Assembly: GCA_002327925.1 (NCBI GenBank)
Contig: DCVA01000007.1
Span: 1-15,396 of the forward strand
DNA: 15,396 nucleotides
Direction of reading: 5' to 3'
From: Anaerolineales bacterium UBA2200
Lineage (GTDB): Bacteria; Chloroflexota; Anaerolineae; UBA2200
The position numbers and the translations under genes are program-made. This document shows positions 13,999 through 15,396 of the stretch, in pieces. Within the stretch, counting starts at the first letter, position 1. Every line of letters starts with the position of its first letter. Below the pieces are notes generated by a model. That model was not told where the DNA came from. It searched no databases and worked only from the letters and a program-made list of their open reading frames with translations.

Positions 13999-15114
13999 AT
14001 GCTTCAGAGGTTGAACCGCTTCTTCGCTTCACGCTTGGGCATCATCACGGTTGGTGCCGTGATCGGTGCCCTGGCAGCCCTGTTGCAGAAACTGGGCAAC
14101 CCCCCCAACATGGGCATCTGTGTCGCCTGCTTCGAGCGGGACATCGCGGGCGCTTTGGGCTTGCACCGCGCCGCCGTGGTGCAGTACATCCGCCCGGAGA
14201 TCATCGCTTTTGTCCTGGGCTCCACCCTGGCGGCACTGGCGTTCGGGGAGTTCAAGGCGCGAGGCGGGTCAGCTCCCCTTGTTCGCTTCCTGTTGGGCGC
14301 CTTCGCCATGATTGGTGCCCTGGCCTTCCTGGGCTGTCCCTGGAGGGCGTTGCTCCGTCTGGCAGGGGGCGACCTGAACGCCCTCCTCGGTCTGGTCGGA
14401 CTGACCGTCGGGGTAGCTCTCGGCGTCTTCTTCTTGAGGCGAGGCTACACTCTGGGCCGGTCCTCGAGAACGCACCCCTTGGCAGGCTGGATCATGCCCA
14501 TGATTATGATCGGCCTGCTTCTTCTGCTGGTCTTGCAGCCGCAATTCACCAAGGACGGCCCGATCTTCTTCAGCAAGACGGGCCCGGGTTCCCTGCGCGC
14601 TCCCGTCCTGGTTTCGTTGGCTGCGGGCCTGCTTGTCGGCTTCCTGGCCCAGCGCACCCGCTTCTGCACCATGGGAGCTGTCCGCGACGTCATCCTGATG
14701 CGAGACACTCATCTACTCAGCGGTGTCGTTGCGCTCCTGGGAACCGCCCTGGCCCTGAATGTCGCCCTCGGTCAGTTCAAGTTCGGCTTCTCAGCTCAGC
14801 CGGTCGCTCACAGCGACTACCTCGCGAACCTGCTGGGAATGACCCTTGCGGGCCTTGCCTTTGCCCTGGCCGGAGGTTGCCCCGGACGGCAGCTCTTCCT
14901 GTCCGGCGAAGGGGATGGTGACGCCGCGATTTTCGTGCTGGGTATGATCACGGGCGCTGCCTTCGCCCACAACTTTGGCCTCGCCGCATCCGCTGATAGT
15001 GTCGTCGAAGGCGTGCTCAGGGTGGGAGGTTTGTCTTCGGCTGGAATGGCGGCAGTCGTTCTGGGTGTGATCGTCTGTCTGGGCATCGGTTTCACGATGC
15101 GTGAGCAGGCATAG
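13999..15114 (+). CDS. yedE: YedE-family putative selenium transporter / selenium-metabolism membrane protein
   Basis: 371 residues with about ten hydrophobic segments (roughly 15-32, 65-83, 95-113, 125-145, 162-181, 201-218, 239-256, 277-295, 309-329, 346-366), placing it in the inner membrane. It belongs to the YeeE/YedE superfamily. NMGICVACFERDIAGALG followed by LHRAAVVQYIRPEI is the signature I associate with the selenium-linked YedE subfamily found only in selenium-using genomes. Cysteines likely to bind the chalcogen substrate are Cys41, Cys44, Cys113 (LGCPWR), Cys223 (RFCTMGAVRD) and Cys294 (GGCPGRQL). The start is clear: AGGAGGAG lies just before the ATG at 13999, and the longer frame back to 13753 crosses the terminator. 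It is followed after 15 bp by the TusA/YedF-like gene, surely one transcript. Transport of selenite or another reduced Se species is inferred, not shown. Confidence 0.88.
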   Translation: MLQRLNRFFASRLGIITVGAVIGALAALLQKLGNPPNMGICVACFERDIAGALGLHRAAVVQYIRPEIIAFVLGSTLAALAFGEFKARGGSAPLVRFLLGAFAMIGALAFLGCPWRALLRLAGGDLNALLGLVGLTVGVALGVFFLRRGYTLGRSSRTHPLAGWIMPMIMIGLLLLLVLQPQFTKDGPIFFSKTGPGSLRAPVLVSLAAGLLVGFLAQRTRFCTMGAVRDVILMRDTHLLSGVVALLGTALALNVALGQFKFGFSAQPVAHSDYLANLLGMTLAGLAFALAGGCPGRQLFLSGEGDGDAAIFVLGMITGAAFAHNFGLAASADSVVEGVLRVGGLSSAGMAAVVLGVIVCLGIGFTMREQA

Positions 15115-15129
15115 CGGGGGAGGTCTCGT

Positions 15130-15339
15130 ATGAACAAGATCGTGGATGCACGCGGGCTTTCCTGTCCGCAGCCAGTGATCCTGGCGCGCAAGGCTATGGA
15201 TGCCGGACAGCTGCCCATCGAGGTCCTGGTAGACTCGGTTACCGCGCAGGAGAACGTGCGGCGCATGGCCCTGAAGGCTGGCTTCAAGGTCGAGGCCGCT
15301 GCTGTGGGCGATGAGGTCCGACTAACCATCTCTAGGTAG
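15130..15339 (+). CDS. TusA/YedF-like CPxP-motif sulfur/selenium carrier protein
   Basis: The 69-residue product is one TusA/SirA-like domain: VDARGLSCPQPVILARKAM with catalytic Cys12 in the CPxP motif, then a beta-alpha-beta fold ending EVRLTIS. TusA proteins carry persulphide sulphur. In selenium clusters the related YedF has this domain fused to a C-terminal DsrE-like domain, which is absent here because TAG follows directly. GGGGAGGT is five bases before the ATG. Position directly behind yedE points to handling of selenium (Cys12-S-Se relay), by analogy; a plain sulphur role cannot be excluded. Confidence 0.88.
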   Translation: MNKIVDARGLSCPQPVILARKAMDAGQLPIEVLVDSVTAQENVRRMALKAGFKVEAAAVGDEVRLTISR

Positions 15340-15396
15340 GGCCTGCCTCGTCGCACCTGTGGGCGTGCGGACCCGCGTCAAATCAAATGATAATGT

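Overview
The window looks like a chromosomal segment of a GC-rich bacterium, most likely a member of Chloroflexota (Anaerolineae-like). This is inferred from three things: Thr/Pro-rich 'TPTPT' linkers in secreted or membrane proteins (1944-2666, 11969-13618, and the protease at 1-1747), an archaeal/eukaryotic-type prolyl-tRNA synthetase, and the overall style of the housekeeping genes. No 16S or other decisive marker is present, so the assignment is tentative. I see no insertion sequence, phage gene or CRISPR array.

Left third (1-5950, all minus strand). In transcription order: arfB (ribosome rescue hydrolase), a deoxynucleoside kinase, a XerC/XerD tyrosine recombinase, a purine nucleoside phosphorylase, a two-helix membrane protein with an extracytoplasmic Ig-like domain, and a secreted subtilisin-family protease that runs off the left edge. 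The protease lies on the minus strand. The long plus-strand frame over it is only its shadow.

Middle (6013-11029, plus strand). Divergent from arfB, a promoter drives tRNA-Gln(UUG), followed by tightly packed genes: glmU, cdd, proS, a MazG-like pyrophosphohydrolase, trmI, and then the most interesting object in the window. This is the 3' part of an OsmC-family gene (10712-11029). An in-frame TGA at 10742-10744 occupies the catalytic-cysteine position. Twenty nucleotides after the TGA comes a perfect 6-bp hairpin with loop GGTC (10759-10774), which fits a bacterial SECIS element. I read it as an OsmC-like selenoprotein, apparently lacking the usual N-terminal ~40 residues.

Right third (11111-15339, plus strand). 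A consensus-like promoter precedes a sugar-1-phosphate transferase (exopolysaccharide initiation) and a secreted glycoside-hydrolase-like protein. A 380-bp gene-free, hairpin-rich stretch follows, ending in a strong intrinsic terminator. After it come a YedE-type putative selenium transporter and a TusA/YedF-like CPxP protein. This pair is typical of selenium-using bacteria and independently supports the selenoprotein reading 3 kb upstream.

Three of the better promoters here (tRNA-Gln, xerD-like, sugar transferase) share a -35 element TTGCGN instead of TTGACA, with -10 boxes TACAAT/TATAAT at 16-17 bp.
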